Below are positions 41,672 through 50,298 of a stretch of DNA of 64,000 nucleotides, one piece after another. The notes under the pieces were generated by a model that was not told the DNA's origin, searched no databases, and saw only the letters and a list, made by a program, of their open reading frames with translations. The DNA comes from A07HB70 sp964512675 (GTDB taxonomy: Archaea > Halobacteriota > Halobacteria > Halobacteriales > Haloferacaceae): NCBI GenBank assembly GCA_964512675.1, contig CAZEJR010000003.1, positions 1-64,000 of the forward strand, in the 5' to 3' direction. A program made the translations under genes and the position numbers. How positions within the stretch are numbered: the first letter of the stretch is position 1; each line of letters opens with the position of its first letter.

Positions 41672-43506
41672 TCGAGGACGACCAGCGTGTCGCCCGTGTC
41701 GACGCCCTCGCCCTCGGCGACGGCGACGGTCGTCACCGTGCCGCCGCGCTCGGCCACGACGTCGTTCTCCATCTTCATCGCCTCCAGCACACAGAGCACG
41801 TCGCCGGGTTCGACGCCGTCGCCCTCGGCGACGCCGACCGAGAGGATCGTCCCCTGCATCTCTGCGGTCACCCGCTCGCCGCCCGCCGCCGCGGCGTCGA
41901 CGTCGCCGTCGTCCGCCGTGGCCTGTGGCGGTCGCTCGCGCCCGCGGCCCCCGGAGCCGGGGTCGGAGCCGCCGCCCGCGTGGACCGCCGGGGGGCCGCC
42001 GCGCTCGGTCAGGTCGACCTCGAACCGCTTGCCGTTCACCTCGACGGTGAACGTCCGCTCGACGACCGACTCGTCCTCGTCGGCCCCGTCGGCCCCGTCT
42101 GGACCGTACCTCTCGACGGCGTCTGCGATCTGTTCGGGGTCGACGCCGTCGTCGAGGTAGCGCGTCCAGTGGCTCGCCTCGCGGAATCGCGCGTCCGAGA
42201 GCATCAGCCGGTGGAAGGGGATCGCGGTGTCGACGCCCTCGATCTCGTACTCGGCGAGGGCGCGCTCGGACCGGGCGAGACACTCCTCGCGGTCGCCCGC
42301 GGCGACGACCAGCTTCGCGATCATCGAGTCGTAGTCGCCCCCGATCTCGTCGTCCGGACGAACCGCGTCGTCGACCCGGACGCCGATCCCACCCGGCGGG
42401 TCGTACGTCCGGAGCGTCCCGGTGGCGGGCGAGAAGTCGTCCGCCGGACGCTCGGCGTTGATCCGGTACTCGACCGCGTGGCCACGGAGCGCGACGTCGT
42501 CCTGCGCGAAGTCGATCTCCTCGCCCGCCGCGACCCGGAGCTGCCACTTCACGACGTCGAGGCCCGTCAGTAGCTCCGTGACGGTGTGTTCGACCTGGAT
42601 GCGGGTGTTGACCTCGAGGAAGTAGAACTCGGGGGCGGCCCCGACGCTCCCGTCGTCGGTGTCCTCGTCGACGACGAGAAACTCGACCGTGCCGGCGTTC
42701 GTGTAGTCCGCCTCGCGGACGCCCCGGCGGGCGGCCTCGCCGATGCGGTCGCGCAGGTCGTCGGAGAGCGCGGGCGACGGCCCCTCTTCGATCAGTTTCT
42801 GGTGACGGCGCTGGAGCGTACAGTCCCGCTCGCCGAGGTGACGGACGTTACCGGCCCCGTCGGCGAGGATCTGGACCTCGACGTGACGGGGTCGGTCGAC
42901 GTACTTCTCGACGTACACCCGCGGGTCGTCGAAGTACGCCTCGCCCTCGCGGACGGCTGTGTCGAACGCCGCCTCGACCTCGTCGGGGGCCTGGACGACG
43001 ACGAGACCGCGTCCGCCGCCGCCGCCGGCGGCCTTGATCGCGACGGGGTAGCCGAAGTCGTCGGCGGTCTCGGCCACCTCCTCGGGAGACTCGACGGGGT
43101 CGGTGGTGCCCGGGACGACCGGGACGTCTGCCTCGCGCATGGCCGACCGGGCGCTTGTCTTCGAGCCGAGGCGCTCCATCGCGTCGGCAGAGGGGCCGAC
43201 CCAGGTGAGCTCGGACGCCTCGACGCGGCGGGCAAAGGCGTCGTTCTCTGCCAGGAAGCCGTAGCCGGGGTGGACGGCGTCCGCGCCGGCGCGCCGCGCC
43301 GCGTCGAGGATGGCCTCCTGGTCGAGGTACGAGTCCGCCGCGCGTGCCGGACCGACGTTGTACGCCTCGTCCGCGTACCGGACGTGACCGGCGTCGCGGT
43401 CGGGGTTACTGTACACCGCGACGGTTCGGACGCCGAGCTCCTCGCAGGCGCGCATCACCCGGACGGCGATCTCGCCCCGGTTCGCGACGAGGACCTTACT
43501 GAACAC
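41668..43506 (-). CDS. pccA: Biotin carboxylase with biotin carboxyl carrier domain (PccA/AccC type)
   Basis: 612 residues. Biotin carboxylase domain: FSKVLVANRGEIAVRVMRAC, HPGYGFLAENDAFARR, IKAAGGGGGRGLVVV (ATP-grasp glycine loop), LEVNTRIQVEHTVTE; an acidic linker; C-terminal BCCP with VLEAMKMEND carrying the biotinyl Lys. Carboxylates biotin with bicarbonate and ATP for PccB. In an operon with birA, leftward; pccB-pccX are 7 kb away on the other strand. Confidence 0.93.
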   Translation of the reverse strand: MFSKVLVANRGEIAVRVMRACEELGVRTVAVYSNPDRDAGHVRYADEAYNVGPARAADSYLDQEAILDAARRAGADAVHPGYGFLAENDAFARRVEASELTWVGPSADAMERLGSKTSARSAMREADVPVVPGTTDPVESPEEVAETADDFGYPVAIKAAGGGGGRGLVVVQAPDEVEAAFDTAVREGEAYFDDPRVYVEKYVDRPRHVEVQILADGAGNVRHLGERDCTLQRRHQKLIEEGPSPALSDDLRDRIGEAARRGVREADYTNAGTVEFLVVDEDTDDGSVGAAPEFYFLEVNTRIQVEHTVTELLTGLDVVKWQLRVAAGEEIDFAQDDVALRGHAVEYRINAERPADDFSPATGTLRTYDPPGGIGVRVDDAVRPDDEIGGDYDSMIAKLVVAAGDREECLARSERALAEYEIEGVDTAIPFHRLMLSDARFREASHWTRYLDDGVDPEQIADAVERYGPDGADGADEDESVVERTFTVEVNGKRFEVDLTERGGPPAVHAGGGSDPGSGGRGRERPPQATADDGDVDAAAAGGERVTAEMQGTILSVGVAEGDGVEPGDVLCVLEAMKMENDVVAERGGTVTTVAVAEGEGVDTGDTLVVLE

Positions 43507-43596
43507 GCCTCCGGCGTCGGAGCGGGCCGATATATGGGTGTCGCCCGCCGCACGTGTCCCGGAAGCGTCTTGTGCGCCCTACCCGCATCCGTGTTC

Positions 43597-44631
43597 GTGA
43601 CACGCACGGTCGGCATCCTCGGCGCGACGGGCGCCGTTGGACAGCGGTTCGTCCAGCTCCTCGACGGTCACGACGGGTTCGAGATCGGCGCACTCACGGC
43701 GTCGGAAGCGAGCGTCGGCGAGTCGTACCACGAGGCCGCGAAGTGGACGCTCGACGCCCCGATCCCCGACGACGTCGCCGACCGCGAGGTGCTGCCGACC
43801 CGACCGGAGGCCGTCCCGGACGGCGTCGACCTGATCTTCTCGTCGCTCCCGTCGAGCGTCGGCGAACGGGTCGAACCCGACTTCTGCGAGGCGGGCTACG
43901 TCGTCTCGTCGAACTCCTCGAACGCGCGCCTCGACGACGACGTCCCGCTCACGATCCCGGAGGTCAACCCCGACCACCTCGACCTGATCGAGGTCCAGCG
44001 GGACAGACGGGGCTGGGACGGCGCGCTGGTCAAGAACCCGAACTGCTCGACGATCACGATGGTGCCGACGCTCGCTGCTCTCGACGAGTTCGGCCTGGAG
44101 CGAGCCTCGGTCGCGACGCTCCAGGCCGTCTCCGGCGCCGGCTACGACGGCGTCCCCTCGATGGCGATCATCGACAACGCGATCCCCCACATCGGCGGCG
44201 AGGAGGCGAAGATGGAGACCGAGAGCCGGAAGCTCCTCGGCGAGTTCGACGGCGCCGAGGTGTCGTGGCACGACGCGCGGGTCGAGGCCTCCTGTAACCG
44301 TATCCCGACGCTCGACGGCCACCTCGAGAACGTCTTCGCCGACCTGGCCGACCAGCCCTCGCCGGCGGCGGTCGCACGGGCGATGCGTGACTACCCCGGT
44401 GTCGACCTGCCGAGCGCGCCCGAGTCGCTGATCCGGGTGTTCGAGGAGCCGGACCGTCCACAGCCCCGGCGTGACCGGAACGTCGAGGGCGGGATGGCGA
44501 TCGCCGTCGGCGGCGTCACCGACACCGACGGCGGCGTTCGGTACAACTGCCTCGCACACAACACGCTCCGGGGCGCCGCCGGCGCGTCCCTGCTCAACGG
44601 CGAACTGCTCGCCGACCGCGGCTACATCTAG
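43597..44631 (+). CDS. asd: Aspartate-semialdehyde dehydrogenase
   Basis: 344 residues from GTG at 43597. TRTVGILGATGAVGQRFVQL (NADP site), SSNSSNARL, catalytic Cys in VKNPNCSTITMVPTL, SGAGYDGVPSMAII and VEASCNRIPTLDGH. Reduces aspartyl phosphate for lysine, threonine and methionine; archaeal-type sequence. Its stop overlaps the convergent pseudogene end by 4 nt (CTAG). Confidence 0.95.
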   Translation: MTRTVGILGATGAVGQRFVQLLDGHDGFEIGALTASEASVGESYHEAAKWTLDAPIPDDVADREVLPTRPEAVPDGVDLIFSSLPSSVGERVEPDFCEAGYVVSSNSSNARLDDDVPLTIPEVNPDHLDLIEVQRDRRGWDGALVKNPNCSTITMVPTLAALDEFGLERASVATLQAVSGAGYDGVPSMAIIDNAIPHIGGEEAKMETESRKLLGEFDGAEVSWHDARVEASCNRIPTLDGHLENVFADLADQPSPAAVARAMRDYPGVDLPSAPESLIRVFEEPDRPQPRRDRNVEGGMAIAVGGVTDTDGGVRYNCLAHNTLRGAAGASLLNGELLADRGYI

Positions 44632-45757
44632 CGGCGGTCGACCCGGACCGGACCCCCACCAGGCGGGTCCAGGGCCGCTAGCGCGTCCGGGTCGGCGTCG
44701 TAGCCGGCGCGACACGGGACCCCGACCGCGTGGAGGTCCTCGTTCGTCGCCCTCTGGTTGCAGCAGCCGTGGTACGCGAGCGAGCCGGGAGCGGCTGCCC
44801 CGTCGAGTTCGTCGTCGTGCCGGTGGACGTCGGGGCACTCCACACGCCGTAGGCCGCGTCAGACACCGCCTCGACCGCCGGCCCGTCGGGAACGCCGCCC
44901 GACCGCTCGGCGCGAGGGCGGTCGGGACCTCGGCGTAGACGCCCGCGGCCTCCAGCACCTCGACGGCGGCCGTGCCCGCGCTCGGGTCGACGTAGCTCGC
45001 GAACGTGTCCGGAAGCAGGGGCACCTGGTCGCGGACGTCACCCGGTGCGAGGCGACAGCTCCTCCGGTCGTCGAACCACGGGGCGAGCGACGTCGAGGCG
45101 ACCCGTGGTAGCGTCCGCTCGGGTGCGATGCCGGGCAGCTCCTGTACGGCTCGCCGCGCGCCGGGGAGCTTCGGTGCCAACTTCGAGACGGGCGTGAGCA
45201 GCGACCTCAGCCGCGAGAACGCGTCGATGTTCGAGAGGACCCGCTCGCGGAGCGAGACGCCAGTCGCCTGGCGGTGCTGGTGTTCCACCCGGCTCGGCTT
45301 CGCCGTGTCGACGCCGGTCGGTGCAGATCTCCTCTCCGGTCGCGCGGTAGGTCGGACACGTCACCCCCGGGTCGGTCTGTCGACAGGTGTCACAGCCGGC
45401 ACACAGCTCGACGAGGTGTGAGAACCCCCCCCTCGTCCTCGAGGTCGAGCGCCGTCCGTGGCTCGACAGACTGGTAGTCCGCGCCGTAGCGCAGGCGTCC
45501 GCACACGTCGGCACCGACGCCGCGCCCGGCGGCGGCCCGGACGTCTGCGGCGCTCGTCGGGATGACGACGTCGGCGGGCCGGGCCTGGTAGATGCTGCCG
45601 TCCGTCGCGTACGGCACCTGCGCGTGCTCGTCGAAGCGCACGCCGCCGTGCACACGGTCGCGCAGGTCGGCGGCGAGCGCGGCGTGCTCGAGCGAGTCGA
45701 CAGAGGCGTCCGGACCGCCGGGATCGTAGAACTGCTCGGCCTCCCCAGCTGTTATCG
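44628..45757 (-). pseudogene. Decayed FAD/Fe-S D-lactate (glycolate)-type dehydrogenase
   Basis: Minus-strand fragments in three frames line up as one protein: SLEHAALAADLRDRVHGGV then FDEHAQVPYATDGSIYQARP (start of the FAD-binding PCMH domain, GlcD-like), FSHLVELCAGCDTCRQTDPG with TCPTYRATGEEICTDR (4Fe-4S/GlcF part), LRERVLSNIDAFSRLRSLLT, then VEVLEAAGVYAEVPTAL, and finally AYHGCCNQRATNEDLHAV with the Cys-rich CCG motif, ending with TAG at 44628. Most of the FAD domain is missing and several frameshifts occur, so the gene is dead. It would have been a GlcD-GlcF fusion of 900 or more residues. Confidence 0.8.
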
Positions 45758-45851
45758 ACGATCGTTGTACACGTGGCCAGTACGACTGCCGTGGCTGTCC
45801 GGACCGTCCGAACCACGCGGCTTTTTGCCGCCGTCACGCACACCCACGACC

Positions 45852-46217
45852 ATGGACCTGATACACGTCGCGATCAACGTCGCAGACGCCGAGGAGTCGA
45901 TCGCGTTCTACGAGCAGTTCGGCTTCGAGGAGGAGTGGTCGTTCGCCGCGGACGACACCACTCACCGGTACGTCGCGGCCGACAACGGGATGGAGATCCA
46001 GCTCTCGGAGACACCCGGGGACGACGAGTTCGAGATGGGCACGGGGTGGGACCACCTCGCGCTCGGCGTCGACGACGTGGACGCGACGGTCGAACGGGTC
46101 GACCACTACGGCCTCGTCGGAGAGCCGGGGCCACAGCCGGAGGCGGGAGCGTACACCGCGTTCGTGGAGGACCCGGACGGACACGTCGTCGAGCTGGTCG
46201 AACCGCTCGACGGGTAG
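45852..46217 (+). CDS. Glyoxalase/VOC-family protein
   Basis: 121 residues, one VOC domain. LIHVAINVADAEESIAFYEQ, MEIQLSETPGDDEFEMGTGW, HLALGVDDVDATVERVD and AFVEDPDGHVVELVEPL are the babbb units with the His/Glu metal ligands of lactoylglutathione-lyase-like proteins. Substrate unknown. GGCTTTTTGCC about 25-30 nt upstream can be the promoter element. Confidence 0.85.
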   Translation: MDLIHVAINVADAEESIAFYEQFGFEEEWSFAADDTTHRYVAADNGMEIQLSETPGDDEFEMGTGWDHLALGVDDVDATVERVDHYGLVGEPGPQPEAGAYTAFVEDPDGHVVELVEPLDG

Positions 46218-46277
46218 CCGGAGAGAGTTGGAGAACGTTGAAAAACGGTCTTACCCTGCGGGCGTCTCTGTCGAGTC

Positions 46278-46955
46278 GTGCGACTCAACAGACGAGACGC
46301 GCTGGCCGCCGGCGGGACGGCGATGGTCGTCGGGCTGGCCGGGTGTAGCGGCTCCGGCGGCGGGTCGAGCGGCGACCCGACGCTCGACGACCACCCCGCC
46401 GGTCGCGACGTCGGCGCGCAACCCCGACACGGGCCACCGCCGGGCGAGGCGACGGGGGCCGTCGTCGCGTTCGAGGACCCGTCGTGCCCGCGCTGTGCGG
46501 CGTTCGAACGCCAGACGGTGCCGAAGATCCGGTCGAACCTCGTCGCCCCCGGCGACGCGACGTTCGTCTTCCGCGGCGTGCCCGTCGTCTACTCGTGGGG
46601 CGAGCCGGCGACGCGGGCGCTGGAGGCGACGTACGCCGGGTCGGCGGACGCGTTCTGGACGCTCGCGGGACACTACTTCGAGAACCAGTCGTCGTTTCGC
46701 GGAGAGGACGAGGACGAGGTGCTCTCGGCGACGGCGTCGTTCCTCGACGCCGAGACGGCCCTCGACGGAACGAGCGTGGTCGACGCCGTGCGCGCCGGCG
46801 AGGCCGACGCAGCCGTCGAGACGGACCTGAGCGCGGGCGAGGACGCGGGCGTAGAGGCGACGCCGACGGTGTTCCTGTTCCGTGACGGGACGCTCCAGAC
46901 ACAGGCACGGGGAAGCGTGAGCTACGACGTCGTCGCGGGAGCACTCGACCTGTGA
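46278..46955 (+). CDS. DsbA-like thioredoxin-fold lipoprotein
   Basis: 225 residues from GTG. Signal RRDALAAGGTAMVVGLAGC is Tat-type with lipobox. Redox motif CPRC in FEDPSCPRCAAFERQTVP, cis-Pro region VEATPTVFLFRDG. Acts outside the membrane in disulfide chemistry (inference). Overlaps the following membrane protein gene by 4 nt, so likely a pair. Leaderless promoter CTTACC at about 46250. Confidence 0.85.
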   Translation: MRLNRRDALAAGGTAMVVGLAGCSGSGGGSSGDPTLDDHPAGRDVGAQPRHGPPPGEATGAVVAFEDPSCPRCAAFERQTVPKIRSNLVAPGDATFVFRGVPVVYSWGEPATRALEATYAGSADAFWTLAGHYFENQSSFRGEDEDEVLSATASFLDAETALDGTSVVDAVRAGEADAAVETDLSAGEDAGVEATPTVFLFRDGTLQTQARGSVSYDVVAGALDL

Positions 46956-47548
46956 GAACACCGGCAGCCGCGGGGGTTCGGCTCCCGACTCGTGTCCGGG
47001 ACTGGCGGCTGATGGGCCGGACGGCCCGGCTGGTGCTCGGCGCGCCGGGCTACGCCGTGCTGGCCGGCGTCGCCGGCGCTGCCGCGACGACGCTGTTCGT
47101 CCTGTCACAGAACCTCCCGCTCGTCGGCGACGTGCTGGTCGGTGGGTCGCTCCCGCCCGCGGCGCGGCTCCGGGTGTTCGTCGGGCTGTTCCGGTCGTTC
47201 GCGCTCCACACCTTCGCAGTCTTGGTACTCGTCGGCGTCCTCTCGGGGGTCGACGTGGCGATCGTAGTCTACCACCTGCGAGAGCACCGCGTCACCCTCG
47301 CCGAGGGGGGCGGGAGCGTCGTCGGTGTCGTCCTCGGCACCCTCGGCGCCGGCTGTGCGGCCTGCGGGTCGGCGGTGCTCGCGGGCGTCCTCGGCCTCCT
47401 CGGGGCGGGCGGACTCCTGACTCTCCTGCCGCTCGACGGCCTCGAGTTCGCGCTGCTGGCGCTCGTGGTGCTGGTGCTGTCGGTCTACTGGCTCGCGGAC
47501 GGGATGCGCGGCGGGGAGATACGAGGCTGTCCGGTCGAGCTAGAGTAG
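46952..47548 (+). CDS. Membrane protein paired with the DsbA-like gene
   Basis: 198 residues, about four transmembrane helices (residues 30-50, 72-98, 115-145, 152-178). The third helix contains AGCAACGSAVLAG: two Cys in CAAC spacing within or near the membrane, which could pass electrons to the DsbA-like partner (inference). Not recognised as DsbB or CcdA by any clear motif. Convergent with the next gene (9-nt overlap). Confidence 0.65.
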   Translation: MRTPAAAGVRLPTRVRDWRLMGRTARLVLGAPGYAVLAGVAGAAATTLFVLSQNLPLVGDVLVGGSLPPAARLRVFVGLFRSFALHTFAVLVLVGVLSGVDVAIVVYHLREHRVTLAEGGGSVVGVVLGTLGAGCAACGSAVLAGVLGLLGAGGLLTLLPLDGLEFALLALVVLVLSVYWLADGMRGGEIRGCPVELE

Positions 47549-48445
47549 GTCGGCGGCCTCTGCCTTCTCGACTATCTCCTGTGCCATCTTGTTCGTCGCC
47601 TCGTCGACCATCTGGCCGTCGACGCTGACGGCACCTCTGCCCTCCGCCATCGCCTCGGCGTAGGCGTCGACGATCCGCTTCGCGCGGTCTGCCACCTCCG
47701 GGTCCGGCGCGAACACCTCGTTGCCGATCTCGATCTGGCTCGGGTGGATCGCCCACTTGCCGTCGCAGCCGAGCATGTTCGCCCGCTCCGCCGACGTGCG
47801 GAACCCCTCCGTGTCGTCGATGTCGGCGTAAGGACCGTCCGTACAGGGGACGCCCGCGGACTTCGCGGCGGCGTTGCACGCCGAGAGGGCGTGGTGCCAG
47901 TAGTGACCGGGGTACTCGGGGAACTGTCCGATGTCGAGGCCGGGCGTCCCCATCGCGGCGGCGTAGTCGCCGGGTCCGAAGATCAGACAGGAGAGCCGGT
48001 CCGTCGCGTTCGCGATCTCGTGGACGTTGTGCATCCCCTCGCCGTCCTCGATCTGTGGCTCGAGTCCGACGCGTCCCGCTGTCAGTCCGGCGTTGACCTC
48101 CACCTGCGTCACGAGGTCGTCGACGGTCTGGAGCTCGCTCGCGTCCGGCACCTTCGGGACGATGATGTCGTCGATATGCTCGCCCGCCTCCGTGAGCACC
48201 TCGATTACGTCGTCGTACCACCAGCGCGTGTCGACACCGTTGATCCGGTACGAGAGGATCGTGTCCGACCAGTCGTGCTCTCTCGCTGCCCGGATGAGCG
48301 GCTCGCGGGCCTCGGCCTTCGCGTTCGGCGCGACGGAGTCCTCGAGGTCGAGGAACACCTCGTCCGCGTCGCTCTCTGCGGCGTTCGCCATCATCTGCTC
48401 GTCGCTCGCCGGAACCGCAAGCTGTGTCCGCCGGAGTTCGGTCAT
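47540..48445 (-). CDS. HpcH/HpaI-CitE family lyase (malyl-/citramalyl-CoA lyase type)
   Basis: 301 residues from ATG at 48445. RRTQLAVPASDEQMMANAAE, VFLDLEDSVAPNAKAEAREP, VGLEPQIEDGEGMHNVHEIA, LIFGPGDYAAAMGT, CDGKWAIHPSQIEIGNEVFA follow the CitE-like TIM barrel with Glu/Asp Mg ligands. Cleaves or forms CoA-linked hydroxyacids; in Haloarcula the relatives act as malyl-CoA lyase in the methylaspartate cycle, but the exact substrate cannot be fixed here. TATA-like GTATTTGG lies about 30 nt upstream. Confidence 0.82.
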   Translation of the reverse strand: MTELRRTQLAVPASDEQMMANAAESDADEVFLDLEDSVAPNAKAEAREPLIRAAREHDWSDTILSYRINGVDTRWWYDDVIEVLTEAGEHIDDIIVPKVPDASELQTVDDLVTQVEVNAGLTAGRVGLEPQIEDGEGMHNVHEIANATDRLSCLIFGPGDYAAAMGTPGLDIGQFPEYPGHYWHHALSACNAAAKSAGVPCTDGPYADIDDTEGFRTSAERANMLGCDGKWAIHPSQIEIGNEVFAPDPEVADRAKRIVDAYAEAMAEGRGAVSVDGQMVDEATNKMAQEIVEKAEAADLL

Positions 48446-48542
48446 CGACGTCCGACTGGTTTCGATGGCGGTCCCAAATACCTCACGACACGTCGCCGGC
48501 GGACACCGGAACAGACATGTCGCACCCGGGGGCAGAGCCGGC

Positions 48543-49256
48543 GTGCGACTCGCACGCGTCGACACGTCCGACGGACCGGTGACCGGCGAGTACCGCGACG
48601 GCGCCGTCCACGCCGACGACGGCGTCTACGACGCCGCGGTCGAGGACCTCCTCGCGCCCTGTGTCCCCTCGGCGCTTTACTGCGTGGGTCGGAACTACGC
48701 CGCCACGATCGACTCGATGGGCTACGAGACGCCGGAGGAGCCGGACTTCTTTCTCAAGCCGCCGGCGTCTGTCGTCGGCCCCGGCGATCCCGTCCCGTAC
48801 CCGTCGTTCTCCGACGAAGTGACCTACGCGGGCGAACTCGCCGCCGTCGTAGACGAGCGCTGTGCCGACCTCGACCCCGCCGACGTCTCCGGTGTTCTCC
48901 GGGGGTACACGGTGATGAACGATATGGACGCCCTCGACCAGCAGGGCCGGACCGCCCGGAAGGCGTGGGACGCGTCCGGCCCCCTCGGCCCGTGGATCGA
49001 GACCGACGTCGACCCCGTCGCGGAGCCGGTCGAGATGACGACCGACGTGACCGGCGAGCGCCGACAGGCGGCCACGACAGAACTGATGCTGTTCGACCCG
49101 CACGAGGTCGTCGCCTACCTCTCCGAGCGGTTCACGCTCCGTCCGGGCGACGTGGTCGCGTTCGGCAGTCCCGACAACCCCGGTCTCGTCGAGCCGGGCG
49201 ACGAGGTCGAGATAGCCTACGAGGGGGTCGGGACGCTCCGGAACCGGATCACCTGA
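48543..49256 (+). CDS. Fumarylacetoacetate hydrolase-family protein
   Basis: 237 residues from GTG. YCVGRNYAATIDSMGYETPE, PDFFLKPPASVVGPGD, DEVTYAGELAAVVDERC (metal Glu residues), GYTVMNDMDALDQQGRTARK, AWDASGPLGPWIETD are typical of the FAH/hydratase family. Probably a catabolic decarboxylase or hydrolase. Convergent with the next gene. Confidence 0.85.
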   Translation: MRLARVDTSDGPVTGEYRDGAVHADDGVYDAAVEDLLAPCVPSALYCVGRNYAATIDSMGYETPEEPDFFLKPPASVVGPGDPVPYPSFSDEVTYAGELAAVVDERCADLDPADVSGVLRGYTVMNDMDALDQQGRTARKAWDASGPLGPWIETDVDPVAEPVEMTTDVTGERRQAATTELMLFDPHEVVAYLSERFTLRPGDVVAFGSPDNPGLVEPGDEVEIAYEGVGTLRNRIT

Positions 49257-50205
49257 TCTGGTTCTCCAGTCCCTCGAACGCGTTCGTCTCGGCGGCGCGA
49301 GCGAGGTTGCGCGCCAGGATCTCGGCCCGGCGGCGGTAGTAGGAGGGCGTGTCACCGGCGTTGTGCGGCGTGATCAGGACGTTCTCGAACCCCCAGAGCG
49401 GGTGGTCCTCCGGGAGCGGTTCGGGGTCGGTCACGTCGAGCGCCGCGCCCCGGACGTGGTCGTCACGGAGCGCCGTGACGAGCGCCTCGGTGTCGACGAC
49501 CGGCCCGCGGGCGACGTTCGTCACGGTCGCGTGGGTCGGGAGGGTGGCGAGCGCGTCGGCGTCGACGAGACCCCGGGTCGCGTCGGTGAGCGGACAGGCC
49601 AGCACGAGGTGGTCCGTGCGCGCCAGCGCCTCGTGGAGCCGGTCGTAGCCGACGACGTCGCCGGCGGGGCCGCCCTTCGCCGGACTCCACCGCACCGCGA
49701 CCGTGTCGGCGTCGAACGCGCCGACGCGGTCGACGACCGTCTCTCCGATAGCGCCCTGGCCGACGACTGTCACCGTCGACCCGGCGAGCTCCGTCGCGTT
49801 GAACGACGCCCAGCGGCGCTCGCGCTGGTGACGCCGCGCGGTCCAGAACTCGCGGACGAACGCGAGCACCGCGCCGACGACGAACTCGGCTGCGTTCGGG
49901 CCGTGGACCCCGGAAGCGTTCGTCACCGCGATACCCCGGTCGGCGAGGGCGTCGAGCGGCAGGTGGTCCGTCCCGGCGTAGACACAGGCGAACAGGTCGA
50001 CCCCGGCGACGTCCAGCCACGACCCCTCGAACTCGATACCGGTCGCCACGTCGGCGCGAGCGAGCGCCGCCCGCTCCTCGTCGGGCGTCCGCGCGAGCGT
50101 CACCTCGGCGTCGACGCCCTCGTCGGCCAGCGACTCGCGCAGAACCGCCGCGTACTCCGTCGCCGGGCGACCGTGGACCTTCTGTCTGAGAACCGCGACC
50201 TCCAT
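49249..50205 (-). CDS. D-2-hydroxyacid dehydrogenase
   Basis: 318 residues. Catalytic Arg in TNVARGPVVDTEALV, Glu in DVTDPEPLPEDHPLW and His in VLITPHNAG; NAD domain with TVTVVGQGAIGETVVDRVGA. The glycine motif has Gln (GQGAIG) where the family usually has FGxIG. NAD-dependent reduction of a 2-oxoacid; substrate open. Confidence 0.88.
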   Translation of the reverse strand: MEVAVLRQKVHGRPATEYAAVLRESLADEGVDAEVTLARTPDEERAALARADVATGIEFEGSWLDVAGVDLFACVYAGTDHLPLDALADRGIAVTNASGVHGPNAAEFVVGAVLAFVREFWTARRHQRERRWASFNATELAGSTVTVVGQGAIGETVVDRVGAFDADTVAVRWSPAKGGPAGDVVGYDRLHEALARTDHLVLACPLTDATRGLVDADALATLPTHATVTNVARGPVVDTEALVTALRDDHVRGAALDVTDPEPLPEDHPLWGFENVLITPHNAGDTPSYYRRRAEILARNLARAAETNAFEGLENQIR

Positions 50206-50298
50206 ACCCGCCCGGCCGCGGGCGGGGTACGTAAACCCGCCCGCCGTCTCGCGCTCGCATCCGTATCATTCATGCCGCCCGCCCCCTCGTCGAGATGT

